Source: an uncultured Spirochaetota bacterium (GTDB lineage Bacteria > Spirochaetota > Spirochaetia > JAFGXN01). Taken from it: DNA of 55,834 bases. The notes beneath the pieces were generated by a model. That model saw nothing but the letters and a program-made list of their open reading frames with translations, searched no databases and was not told the origin of the DNA. Both the position numbers and the translations under genes were made by a program. Of the stretch, positions 1-8,046 are shown in pieces. Where the stretch lies: positions 1 to 55,834 of the forward strand of contig CALXOJ010000012.1 of the NCBI GenBank assembly GCA_944390005.1. The letters are read 5' to 3'. Position 1 is the first letter of the stretch; each line of letters starts with the position of its first letter.

Positions 1-342
1 GAGGTGAAGGAGTTTGCTAAGAAGATAGCCCGCTTTAAAGAGACGCAGCAGTGGAGAAAAGGAAACATGAAATACGAGTTAGATTTACAGGACGCCCGCA
101 TTGAAGGAAAGGAAGAGGGAATAGCGGAAGGCATTGAAATCGGACGAAGCGAAGGGATAGCAAAAGGACTGGAAGAAGGGCTGGAGAAAGGACTTGAGAA
201 AGGTCATTCCGAAGGACGCAGTGAGACACTGTTGCTGATTATTGAGAATGGAGTGAAGCAAGGGTTAACGCCCGAGCAGACGGCGGCGCTGACGGGGTTA
301 ACGGTTGACGAGGTGGAAGCACTGCGGAAGCGGATTCGGTAA
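1..342 (+). CDS. Rpn-family recombination-promoting nuclease/transposase-like protein, C-terminal part
   Basis: The reading frame is open from the first base, so the gene starts outside the window and only the last ~113 residues are visible. The visible part is the charged, glycine-spaced tail typical of the Rpn (PD-(D/E)XK transposase_31-like) family: repeated EG/KG steps (EGIAKGLEEGLEKGLEKG) followed by a short helical end with the sequence LTPEQTAALTGLTVDEVEAL. The nuclease core would lie upstream and cannot be seen. The family promotes RecA-independent recombination and is often multicopy. The GTG at 4 could act as a start but has no ribosome site in view, and a truncated protein starting there would lack the catalytic domain. 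Confidence 0.75.
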   Translation, partial: EVKEFAKKIARFKETQQWRKGNMKYELDLQDARIEGKEEGIAEGIEIGRSEGIAKGLEEGLEKGLEKGHSEGRSETLLLIIENGVKQGLTPEQTAALTGLTVDEVEALRKRIR

Positions 343-371
343 AAACGATCGATTTTCAAATAAATCCGTTC

Positions 372-640
372 TCGAAGCTCAAACCCGCCTTTACCCGCGC
401 CCGGTTTTCCGTTACCTTAAACGGGAACGAAAGTTGCCTCAAAAGACACAAAACACTGCGTTAAAGGCGGCAGATTCTCAAACGCAACCCACAGCTGTCG
501 AAGTTTAAAACCCCGCGTTAAAATCACCCGATTCGCCAAAGAAACTAACAGCTGTCGAAGCTCAAACCCCCGCGTTAAAAACGACAGATTCTCAATACGC
601 AGTCCGTCGCGCTCGAAGCTCAACACAACATCGAAAAGAG
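372..640. repeat. decayed 57-bp tandem repeats
   Basis: The core TCGAAGCTCAAACCC or a close variant recurs at 372, 498, 555 and 613, with a further decayed unit around 435. The last three cores are 57 and 58 bases apart and the first gap is about twice that. Each unit also carries a version of GCGTTAAAA and of CAGATTCTCAA. Because the period is close to 19 codons, the minus-strand translation shows a matching 19-residue repeat (LTRGFELRQL, LTRGFKLRQL). I see no gene that would use this, so I treat it as repeat DNA rather than coding sequence. Confidence 0.6.
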
Positions 641-812
641 CATTGTTGAAAAATTCTGCAGGTTTCTGACGAACGTAAAATCAATCGCTCAATTCACATT
701 CAAATTAAAGAAGCAAAATTGTAAATTCTTTTGGATTAAATTGAAAAAAAACAGCATCGCCGACGACCTGAAAGCGGCTTACCAGAAAAAACTGGCAGCA
801 CAAAACAAATAA
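579..812 (+). pseudogene. open frame without a start codon, probable gene remnant
   Basis: A frame is open for 77 codons from the end of the 57-bp repeats to a TAA at 810-812, but contains no ATG or GTG and no ribosome site. The last part (IADDLKAAYQKKLAAQNK) looks like a genuine soluble protein tail, whereas the first part lies in the degenerate repeats. A hairpin terminator follows at 832. The simplest reading is the 3' end of a gene whose front was lost. I do not recognise the protein. The rest of the 343-950 gap holds only the repeats, the terminator and a promoter element. Confidence 0.25.
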
Positions 813-831
813 GTGTATTTAAACGATAACG

Positions 832-860
832 AAGACCCTGCCGCGGTGCAGGGTCTTTCA
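832..860 (+). terminator. intrinsic terminator after the gene remnant
   Basis: The arms AAGACCCTG (832-840) and CAGGGTCTT (849-857) pair perfectly around an 8-base loop. The short T run is broken (TTTCA), so strength is uncertain. It separates the remnant from the hydrogenase-like gene. Confidence 0.6.
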
Positions 861-914
861 ATTTAAAATTATAGTATGAGGTAGATTTTTCTCGGAAAAT
901 TTCTTATACTGTGA

Positions 915-920
915 TATAAT
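915..920 (+). promoter_or_regulatory. -10 box for the hydrogenase/chemoreceptor gene
   Basis: TATAAT at 915-920 lies 30 bases before the ATG at 951. The hexamer 17 bases upstream (892-897, TCGGAA) is a poor -35 match, so this promoter may need an activator. Confidence 0.45.
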
Positions 921-950
921 ATTAATAGAAAAGTAGACAATGGTGAATCG

Positions 951-3029
951 ATGAGTCAGCAAAAAGCAGTTATATCCGTTAAACAGGAAAGTTGTGTTAA
1001 TTGTCACAGGTGTATCTCGGTATGTCCCGTTAAATTTTGTAACGACGGGTCGGGTGATTACGTTGAAATCGACAGTGATTTGTGTATCGGGTGCGGACTG
1101 TGCCTGACGGCCTGTCAGCATAACGCAAGAGTCGGTGTAGACGATTTTTCCGCTTTTATGCATGACTTGAAAGCCGGGAAAAAGATTGTCGCCATTGTGG
1201 CGCCGTCGTCGGCAGCTGTCTTTAAAGGCATGGAGGGCGAACTCAACGGCTGGTTGCGGAAGTCCGGTGTCGTTGCCGTTTTCGACGTCAGTTTCGGAGC
1301 GGAACTGACAACAAAATCGTATTATGAATATCTGAAAAAAAATCCCAAAGGACCGGTCATCGCTCAGCCGTGTCCGGCTCTTGTTTCCTATATCGAATTG
1401 TATCTTCCCGAGTTGCTGCCTTATCTTTCGCCGGCAGACAGCCCCATGGCGCATACCATTCATATGATCCGGAAATTTTATCCGCAATATGCCGATTGCA
1501 AGATTGCAGCCATTTCTCCCTGCTATGCAAAACGACGGGAATTCGACGAAAACCATTGCGGTGATTACAATGTCACAATGAGTTCGCTTGTTAAATATTT
1601 CGAAGCCGGAAAGATTAATCTGAAATCGTATCCGAAAATAGCTTACGAAAATCCGCCGGCCGAACGCGGCGTTTTATATTCCAGTCCCGGCGGCTTAATG
1701 CGCACAGCCGAGCGTTTTGATCCTCAATTGAGAAATGCAACAAGAAAGATCGAGGGGCAGCCGGCCGTTATTCACTATTTTGGGGAACTTGCATCGCGAT
1801 TAAAAAGCGGGAAAACGGTTCCCTATCGTCTGATCGATTGTCTGAACTGCGAACGGGGTTGTAACGGAGGTCCGGGAACGGCAGACAACGGGCACGATAT
1901 GGACGAGACCGAGCAGTACGTGGAACACCGTATGCAGAAGAGAAAGGACTATTGGAAACGGCAGGCGTACAGTGAAAAGAAAGCTCTGAAAAAATTAGAC
2001 GAGATCATATCCGCCTATTGGCATGAGGACTTGTATTTACGAAAATATACCGACAGAAGCAGTATTTTTGCCGAAAAAGTCAAAATTCCGACGGAGGAAG
2101 AAATCGAAGCGATTTACAAAGAGCTTCGGAAAGATACCGAGCGGGACATTCTAAACTGCAGTTCCTGCGGTTATAACAGCTGCCGCGACATGGCCGTTGC
2201 CATTTTTAACGGAAAGAACAAAAAAGAGAATTGCTCCCATTACGTTATCAGACAAATGGCGGATGTGCAGGAACAGCTGAGAGAAGAAAAAAATAATATC
2301 AAAAAAGCATCGGATATCAGTATGGATAACCTCAATCGTTCTCATAACGAGATCGATTCATTGACCGGTATTACCGAAGATATGAGCGAAGTCGTTTTGA
2401 CCTCATCCGGTGCGGTCGAGGAAATGATACAAAATATCCGGGCAATCGAGGAAACGATTCACCGCAGCTTCGCAACGACCGGACATCTTGACGAAGCGAC
2501 AACATTGGGAGAGAGCAGTCTGGAAGAAGTCAGTAACCTGGTCGAGGCGGTGGAAGAGCAGTCAAACGGTCTGACGGAAATGAGCCGGATTATTCTGCAA
2601 ATCGCATCGCGCACCAACCTTCTGGCAATGAATGCCGCGATAGAGGCGGCTCATGCCGGTGAAAGCGGTAAAGGATTTGCGGTTGTTGCCGAAGAGATCA
2701 AAAAGCTGGCCGAAATATCGGGAACGGAAGCCAAGAAAATCACAACCGTACTGGAAGATATGAAAGGTCTGATCGATGAGGTCTTTGCCAAATCGGTCGA
2801 TACAAGAAAAGAGTTTCGAAATATTGTACAGCTTTCGGCGGAAGTGAAATCCATCGGTGAAGAAATCAAGATGGCGATGAGCGAGCAAAATATCGGCAGT
2901 CACCGCATTCTCGAATCGATCACAAGATTAAAGAAATCGGAAGAAAAACTGCAGCAGGCTTCCGCTAAAGTTAAAAAAACGGTTGCCAATGTCAAAGAGG
3001 CTGTCCAGAATCTTTCGGAATTCCGGTAA
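951..3029 (+). CDS. soluble [FeFe]-hydrogenase-like sensor fused to a chemoreceptor signalling domain
   Basis: This 692-residue protein has no signal peptide or membrane segment. Residues 12-65 carry two 4Fe-4S motifs ([23 protein letters not shown]). Residues ~75-310 are a divergent H-cluster domain. Its cysteine motifs are PCPA (C141), SPC (C191) and DCLNCERGC (C297, C300, C304), in place of the TSCCPAW/MPC/MACxxGC of catalytic enzymes such as HydA at 33150-34916. A further Fe-S motif (CSSCGYNSC, ~403) leads into a coiled coil. Residues ~460-690 form a methyl-accepting-type signalling hairpin with the conserved tip around 551-600 ([30 protein letters not shown]). Group C/D [FeFe] hydrogenases are regarded as H2 or redox sensors. 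I infer a cytoplasmic receptor that passes this signal to CheA/CheW. The gene is monocistronic, with its own terminator. Confidence 0.85.
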   Translation: MSQQKAVISVKQESCVNCHRCISVCPVKFCNDGSGDYVEIDSDLCIGCGLCLTACQHNARVGVDDFSAFMHDLKAGKKIVAIVAPSSAAVFKGMEGELNGWLRKSGVVAVFDVSFGAELTTKSYYEYLKKNPKGPVIAQPCPALVSYIELYLPELLPYLSPADSPMAHTIHMIRKFYPQYADCKIAAISPCYAKRREFDENHCGDYNVTMSSLVKYFEAGKINLKSYPKIAYENPPAERGVLYSSPGGLMRTAERFDPQLRNATRKIEGQPAVIHYFGELASRLKSGKTVPYRLIDCLNCERGCNGGPGTADNGHDMDETEQYVEHRMQKRKDYWKRQAYSEKKALKKLDEIISAYWHEDLYLRKYTDRSSIFAEKVKIPTEEEIEAIYKELRKDTERDILNCSSCGYNSCRDMAVAIFNGKNKKENCSHYVIRQMADVQEQLREEKNNIKKASDISMDNLNRSHNEIDSLTGITEDMSEVVLTSSGAVEEMIQNIRAIEETIHRSFATTGHLDEATTLGESSLEEVSNLVEAVEEQSNGLTEMSRIILQIASRTNLLAMNAAIEAAHAGESGKGFAVVAEEIKKLAEISGTEAKKITTVLEDMKGLIDEVFAKSVDTRKEFRNIVQLSAEVKSIGEEIKMAMSEQNIGSHRILESITRLKKSEEKLQQASAKVKKTVANVKEAVQNLSEFR

Positions 3030-3042
3030 GCGGAATTGCTTC

Positions 3043-3070
3043 AAACCCTGCCCGACGGCAGGGTTTTTTT
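3043..3070 (+). terminator. intrinsic terminator after the hydrogenase/chemoreceptor gene
   Basis: AAACCCTGCC (3043-3052) pairs with GGCAGGGTTT (3057-3066) around CGAC and is followed by a T run. It is a strong textbook hairpin. Confidence 0.9.
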
Positions 3071-3145
3071 GTGCGGATCCGCCAAAGCGGCCGCGGCCGT
3101 TCATCAATTTAACAGATTTCCTACACTGTTGATACAAACGCAATC

Positions 3146-3174
3146 TTGATTTTTCCGGAGAAAAACATTAGACT
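3146..3174 (+). promoter_or_regulatory. sigma-70-type promoter for the 3196 operon
   Basis: TTGATT (3146-3151) and TAGACT (3169-3174) are separated by 17 bases. A GGAGG ribosome site follows at 3186-3190, directly before the ATG at 3196. Confidence 0.65.
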
Positions 3175-3195
3175 GGAACGCTTTCGGAGGTGCTT

Positions 3196-3810
3196 ATGCA
3201 GGCAAAACACAGAGTTCTGGTCACGAGGAATACCGAGATCAACCTGAAAAAAGTGTCGATTGTCTACGATTTTCAGTCGACATCACACAAAATTCTGGAC
3301 GGACATCACGAAGAGTGCACGCTCATCAACATTCCCGTCGACCGGCTCGAACCGATAGAAGACGAAGACCGCTTTTTTACCAACGGACGGTACTTTTGGC
3401 ATTCGACTGTTCTCAGCTCTTCTTTTATGCCGCTTGAAGTCAAAAAAATGAAGCAGAGACCTCCCTACGGATCCCGCTTTTTCATCGCGCTCTCCGACGA
3501 AGGGGAACTGATGATTATTCATACGGCGGATGGAGATTTCTTCCGCGGTGCCCGCATTGATTGGGGGAATATGCCGTACTGTGCGCTGCACTGGGAGGAT
3601 TTTGCCGAAGCCTGTATGGGAGTCGGTATACGGGGTTCATTCGAAGAACGGCTGATCGATAAACTGCTCAACGAGCCGCGTCCGGCCGATTATCCGTTTC
3701 TCAACAAATATTTTGCCGCGGCAGGCGACAAACCCTATTTCGAGAAAGAGGCTTTTCTTCAGAGAAATGCTTTTGACACCCGGATAAAGTGTGATAGAGT
3801 GAAAAAATGA
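3196..3810 (+). CDS. conserved-looking hypothetical protein
   Basis: I do not recognise this 204-residue protein. It has no signal peptide or membrane segment, is rich in aromatic and acidic residues, and has basic/aromatic stretches such as FFTNGRYFWHSTVLSSSF near residue 60. The start at 3196 is chosen over an in-frame GTG at 3190 because GGAGG at 3186-3190 sits five bases ahead of the ATG and overlaps the GTG. Its stop overlaps the start of the next gene in an ATGA arrangement, so it is probably translationally coupled to that lipoprotein. No function is proposed. Confidence 0.75.
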   Translation: MQAKHRVLVTRNTEINLKKVSIVYDFQSTSHKILDGHHEECTLINIPVDRLEPIEDEDRFFTNGRYFWHSTVLSSSFMPLEVKKMKQRPPYGSRFFIALSDEGELMIIHTADGDFFRGARIDWGNMPYCALHWEDFAEACMGVGIRGSFEERLIDKLLNEPRPADYPFLNKYFAAAGDKPYFEKEAFLQRNAFDTRIKCDRVKK

Positions 3811-4439
3811 AACGAATTCTTTTTTTGATGACGGCAGCCGTTCTTTTTCTGACGGTTTCCTGTACAAAGATCGAACAGCGTATTTCGTTCGACGGGGAAC
3901 ATTACGAAATGGCGTTCACTTACGTTTTCGACAGCCGGTGGATGAGCGAAAATTTCAAAATGGATGCGGATGAGATCCGAGAGCTTCTTCTCTCGGATCT
4001 CGCAGAGTCTCCCGAAGAAATCGAATGCGAAATGATTAACGACGGGAATGAGCCGGGTTTTTCGTTTAAATTGAGTGAGAATATGGAGGAAATGACGGAA
4101 GAAGAATGGAAAAAAGTCGGGCCTCAAAAAGGGGACGGCGTCCTGACGATTCCTTTCTTTTATTCCCAAGTGGTTTCCGAAATGCTGGCCGATTCCGGCA
4201 ATATACCGGTTTCCGATTTGATTCCGGAGCTGGAGAAAATGCACGCCGACCGTTCGCTGTCGGTTTATGTCGATAAAACGGTCATGGAAACGGCAGCTTC
4301 GGCCGAACTGCTCGGGACCGGGGAAACGGAACCGGTGGCGCTTTCGGTAACCGACACGGGCGGGAGTTTCCGTATCGATGTTCCGATGAATCTTCTTCTG
4401 AATCTGCAACCCTACGACCGCATCGTTGTCCGCGAATAG
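3807..4439 (+). CDS. putative lipoprotein
   Basis: A 210-residue protein with a short basic N-terminus, a hydrophobic stretch and a lipobox LTVSC at residues ~15-19, as expected for relaxed spirochaetal lipoboxes. The mature part is acidic and mixed alpha/beta with no family I recognise. It overlaps the upstream gene by four bases (ATGA). It is the last gene before the AT-rich defence locus. Composition falls from genome-like GC to very AT-rich about 110-130 bases after its stop. Confidence 0.75.
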   Translation: MKRILFLMTAAVLFLTVSCTKIEQRISFDGEHYEMAFTYVFDSRWMSENFKMDADEIRELLLSDLAESPEEIECEMINDGNEPGFSFKLSENMEEMTEEEWKKVGPQKGDGVLTIPFFYSQVVSEMLADSGNIPVSDLIPELEKMHADRSLSVYVDKTVMETAASAELLGTGETEPVALSVTDTGGSFRIDVPMNLLLNLQPYDRIVVRE

Positions 4440-4551
4440 GGCAGCGCACCGCGCAATTTTTGTTCCCGATTTTAAAAAGAGACTTTGAAACACCGCGTTT
4501 GTGACTCCGAAACGGCCCTGTTTGAGACGGAAAACGGGGAAAAATCCTTGA

Positions 4552-4580
4552 TTGAAAATAAAGAACGATTGTTTTATAAT
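4552..4580 (+). promoter_or_regulatory. promoter of the defence operon
   Basis: TTGAAA (4552-4557) and a perfect TATAAT (4575-4580) are 17 bases apart. The expected start of transcription is near 4587, about 27 bases before the methyltransferase ATG. The promoter lies exactly where the sequence turns AT-rich. Confidence 0.8.
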
Positions 4581-4613
4581 AATAAAAATAGTAGTTTATT
4601 TTGCTGGAGATTT

Positions 4614-5900
4614 ATGATAGACCAAGAAAAAAAAGAATTTCGATATTTGGATCTTTTTGCTGGAGCTGGTGGGTTATCAGAAGGATTTATCAGAGCAGGC
4701 TTTATTCCCGTAGCTCATGTAGAAATGAATACAAGTGCCTGTTATACTCTCAAGACACGTTTGGCATATCATTGGTTGAGTAAGTGTGACAAGGTTGATA
4801 TCTACAAATCTTATCTCGAGGGTAATATATCTAGAGATGAACTATATAAAAATGTCCCAGAAAAGGTGTTGGAATCAGTTATAAATAAAGAAATCTCTGA
4901 TGAAACAATTCCATCTATTTTTTCGAAAATTGATCATGTTTTAAAAGATGGCAATAAAATTGATTTAATTATTGGAGGGCCCCCGTGTCAAGCATACTCT
5001 TTAATAGGGCGTGCGTGTGATGTAAATAAAATGCAAAATGATAAACGAAATTATCTTTTTAGGTATTATGCTCTTTTTTTAAAAAAATATTTACCCCAAT
5101 ATTTTGTTTTTGAAAATGTTGTCGGATTACTATCTGCAAGAGATAAGTCAAAAAAGTATTATTTTGAAGAAATGAAAGACTTATTTCAAGAAAATGGATA
5201 TACAGTTGAGTATAGAATTTTAAATTCAAGTCACTATGGAGTTCCTCAAAATAGAAAAAGAGTAATTCTTGTGGGTAAAAAAGGGGGGGATGATAGCAAT
5301 TTTTACCCAATCCCAGAAGAATGGATAACCAATATAACTGTTTCGGAAATATTAAGAGATTTGCCAAAAATAAAGGCCGGACAAGGTAGCGTTTTACCTT
5401 GTAAAACAAATGAAAATTGTTCATCTTGGCTTTATGAGGCAGGAATTGAAAATAAAAGTCTTCCGGTTACATGGCATCAATCAAGACCAAACAATGAACA
5501 AGATTTAGAAATATACAAAAAAGCAGTTGAAAGCTGGAATAATGGGCATCAGCGTTTAAATTATAATGATTTGCCAGAACATTTAAAAACTCATAAAAAC
5601 AGGCACTCTTTTACTGATAGATTTAAAGTAGTTGCGGGGGATTTGCCTTATTCACAAACAATAATGGCTCATATTGCAAAAGATGGTCACTATTATATAC
5701 ATCCTGATATAAATCAAAATCGTTCTTTAACACCAAGAGAAGCAGCCAGATTACAAACTTTTCCTGATGATTATTTTTTTGAAAGTGATAGCGGGAAATA
5801 TAGTCGAACAGAGGCTTTCAGACAAATTGGTAATGCAGTTCCTGTTTTGTTGGCCCAAAAAATAGCAGAAAAATTAAAGGAAAAAATGAGATATGAGTAA
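4614..5900 (+). CDS. DNA (cytosine-5) methyltransferase
   Basis: A 428-residue C5 cytosine methyltransferase. Motif I is DLFAGAGGLSEGF near the N-terminus and motif IV is GGPPCQAYS with catalytic Cys125. FENV (motif VI), QNRKRVILVG (motif VIII) and QIGNAVP (motif X) follow in canonical order, with the target-recognition region between VIII and X. ATG 4614 is chosen because CTGGAG precedes it and it lies just downstream of the operon promoter; an upstream in-frame TTG at 4485 would start before the promoter. Its stop overlaps the next gene by eight bases. In this context it should mark host DNA against the McrBC-like pair downstream. An A6G7 run at 5277-5289 inside the gene is a possible slippage site. 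The gene is strongly AT-rich, unlike the flanking chromosome. Confidence 0.95.
   Translation: MIDQEKKEFRYLDLFAGAGGLSEGFIRAGFIPVAHVEMNTSACYTLKTRLAYHWLSKCDKVDIYKSYLEGNISRDELYKNVPEKVLESVINKEISDETIPSIFSKIDHVLKDGNKIDLIIGGPPCQAYSLIGRACDVNKMQNDKRNYLFRYYALFLKKYLPQYFVFENVVGLLSARDKSKKYYFEEMKDLFQENGYTVEYRILNSSHYGVPQNRKRVILVGKKGGDDSNFYPIPEEWITNITVSEILRDLPKIKAGQGSVLPCKTNENCSSWLYEAGIENKSLPVTWHQSRPNNEQDLEIYKKAVESWNNGHQRLNYNDLPEHLKTHKNRHSFTDRFKVVAGDLPYSQTIMAHIAKDGHYYIHPDINQNRSLTPREAARLQTFPDDYFFESDSGKYSRTEAFRQIGNAVPVLLAQKIAEKLKEKMRYE
5277..5289 (+). repeat. A6G7 homopolymer run inside the methyltransferase gene
   Basis: Six A then seven G encode Lys-Lys-Gly-Gly-Asp. Gain or loss of one base would truncate the enzyme before motif X. 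Seven Gs is short for a phase-variation tract, so this is only a candidate. Confidence 0.4.
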
Positions 5901-8046
5901 AGGTGTTTTTCAGATAAGACCGGCTGGTCGCCATATATTGACAATCGGAAGGGATTTAATTCAAGATCCATATGCAGCTGTTGTGGAGTTGGTTAAAAAT
6001 GCTTATGACGCAGATGCGACTCATGTAAAAATCAGTTTTAAAAATCAAGGTTCGACGCTACAAGTTCAAGTGACAGATAATGGACATGGGATGACGGAAG
6101 AAATAATTACCAACAAATGGATGGTTCCATCGACGGACGATAAAAGAATACGTAAGACTAGTCCTAAAGGCAGAATAATGCAAGGGCGCAAAGGCATAGG
6201 TCGATATGCTGCCTCTATATTGGGGAACGAATTATTATTGGAAACAGTTTCTGAGATATCTCGTCAGAAAACCACTTTATTAGTAAATTGGCATGATTTT
6301 GAAGCTGCCAAATATCTGTCAGATGTAAATATACTAATCGAGACAACTGACACGAATGAACCCCACGGAACAAGAATTTTAATAACAGGAGAGAGAGACT
6401 TTCTTGAAGAATGGACTGAAAAACAGTTTTTAAATTTAAAACGTGAATTAAAAAAATTGATGACACCTTTACAGTACACAGAAACAACAAACAAGCGGGA
6501 TTTTGTCATTTTGTTGGATATTTCCGGATTCGATTCAATGGATACTGTAAACGAACCAATAGAACCATTCCCTTTATTGGCATTATTTGATTATAAGATT
6601 TCCGGAACAATACAAGAAGATGGAACAGGAAATTTAAACTATGAAATTCAAAAAGTAAAAAATGCTGAAAGTGAACTTATCAAATTTGATTATAAAAATC
6701 CAACCAAATGCGGAAAAGTTTCTTTTGATATCAGAGTATTTGATAGAGAATCAGAATCTATAGAAAAACTGATTAAAAGAGGACTGAAAGATGATTCCGG
6801 TAATTATATAGGTAAGCTCGATGCCAGGCGTCTTTTAAATGAAAATAATGGAATAGGTGTTTACAGAAACGGGTTTCGAATTAGACCATTAGGGGATCCT
6901 GATTTTGACTGGCTCGAATTAAATAAAGAAAGAGTACAGAATCCATCAAAAAGAATCGGCTCTGACCAGGTTATTGGTTTTGTAAATATAGAAAATGAAG
7001 ACAGATCTGGTCTGATTGAAAAAAGTGCCAGAGATGGATTAAAAGAGAATACAGCATATGAAGCATTACGGGATTTAACAAAAGCAGTGATTTCTCAATT
7101 AGAGGAACGGCGGTATATTTATAGGAGCAAAGCAGGAATCAGCCGCAAAACATTGAAGATAGAAAAAGAATTTGAGAAATTATTTTCATTTGATATATTA
7201 AAAAAATCAATACAAGGATTTTTAAAAAAAGGGAAGGTAAATCCTGCCATCAGTAATGCTATTATTAATGCAATTGATGAAAAAGAAAAAGAGCAAAATT
7301 CTGTCTCACAATCTTTACGGGATACGATTGCTATTTATCAGGGACAAGCTACAATGGGAAAAATTGTAAATGTTGTAATACATGAAGGGAGAAAACCGTT
7401 AAGTTTTTTTAAAAATCAAATACCGCTTTTTAAGTTATATTTTGATAAATATATTAATGGAAATGAAAATGTTCTTCCTGAATTATACAATAAAATTGAT
7501 AAAATTACAGAAAATGCAGATTTTTTACAATCAATTTTTAAGAGAATTGATCCATTAAGTTCAGTTAAACGAGGTGAGAAAAAAAATATAAATATTCTAT
7601 CAGAAATAAAAAGTTGTTTTGTTGTATTTAAATCAGAATTGAACAATATTTCTTGGAGTGTAGATTCTTCAGTAAAAAATGATATTGTAAATTTCTTATG
7701 CTGGAAACAGGATATTTATAGTATATTTACCAATTTAATCGAGAACAGTATTTTCTGGATAAATGAAAAAAAATGTTTACAAAGGAAAATTTCAGTATTT
7801 ATTAAAGTACTGAATAATGAAATAGAATATATAGACTATAAAGATACGGGACCTGGAATAGAAAAACACTTAATTGAAAGCGAGGTTATTTTTGATCCGG
7901 AATTCACTACAAAAACAACCGGTACAGGAACAGGGTTGGGATTAAGTATTGCAGGGGAAGCTGCCAGACGTTGTAATTTTGAACTTAAAGCGTTTTATTC
8001 CGAAACAGGAGCTTATTTCAGATTGGATAAAAAGGAGAAAAGATAA
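5893..8046 (+). CDS. dual GHKL ATPase: Hsp90/MORC-like N-terminus and histidine-kinase-like C-terminus
   Basis: A 717-residue protein with two Bergerat-fold ATPase domains. The N-terminal one has ELVKNAYDAD (N box, Asn36), DNGHGM (Asp62) and GRKGIGR (~98-104), as in Hsp90, MutL and MORC proteins. It is followed by a long transducer-like region. At residue 497 the sequence VVIHEGRKPLSF has the H-box pattern H-E-x-x-x-P-L. An N box (NLIENS, ~614-619), a G1 box (DTGPGI, 651-656) and a G2 box (GTGTGLGLSI, ~677) follow, so the C-terminus is a histidine-kinase catalytic core. There is no membrane segment. The start overlaps the methyltransferase stop by eight bases and the receiver gene abuts its own stop. 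I infer a cytoplasmic sensor kinase acting on the receiver protein. The composition is AT-rich like its partners. Confidence 0.85.
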   Translation: MSKGVFQIRPAGRHILTIGRDLIQDPYAAVVELVKNAYDADATHVKISFKNQGSTLQVQVTDNGHGMTEEIITNKWMVPSTDDKRIRKTSPKGRIMQGRKGIGRYAASILGNELLLETVSEISRQKTTLLVNWHDFEAAKYLSDVNILIETTDTNEPHGTRILITGERDFLEEWTEKQFLNLKRELKKLMTPLQYTETTNKRDFVILLDISGFDSMDTVNEPIEPFPLLALFDYKISGTIQEDGTGNLNYEIQKVKNAESELIKFDYKNPTKCGKVSFDIRVFDRESESIEKLIKRGLKDDSGNYIGKLDARRLLNENNGIGVYRNGFRIRPLGDPDFDWLELNKERVQNPSKRIGSDQVIGFVNIENEDRSGLIEKSARDGLKENTAYEALRDLTKAVISQLEERRYIYRSKAGISRKTLKIEKEFEKLFSFDILKKSIQGFLKKGKVNPAISNAIINAIDEKEKEQNSVSQSLRDTIAIYQGQATMGKIVNVVIHEGRKPLSFFKNQIPLFKLYFDKYINGNENVLPELYNKIDKITENADFLQSIFKRIDPLSSVKRGEKKNINILSEIKSCFVVFKSELNNISWSVDSSVKNDIVNFLCWKQDIYSIFTNLIENSIFWINEKKCLQRKISVFIKVLNNEIEYIDYKDTGPGIEKHLIESEVIFDPEFTTKTTGTGTGLGLSIAGEAARRCNFELKAFYSETGAYFRLDKKEKR

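Noticed and set aside
372-640. CRISPR-like array
   Set aside because: Units are decayed and differ along their whole length with no constant repeat and unique spacer pattern, and no cas genes are near.
858-1556. 232-codon minus-strand frame
   Set aside because: It lies fully opposite the hydrogenase/chemoreceptor gene, whose motifs are unmistakable, and its translation shows no domain.
4485-4613. Longer methyltransferase start at TTG 4485
   Set aside because: The extra residues would span the operon promoter and match no methyltransferase N-terminus. ATG 4614 has a ribosome site and starts just before motif I.
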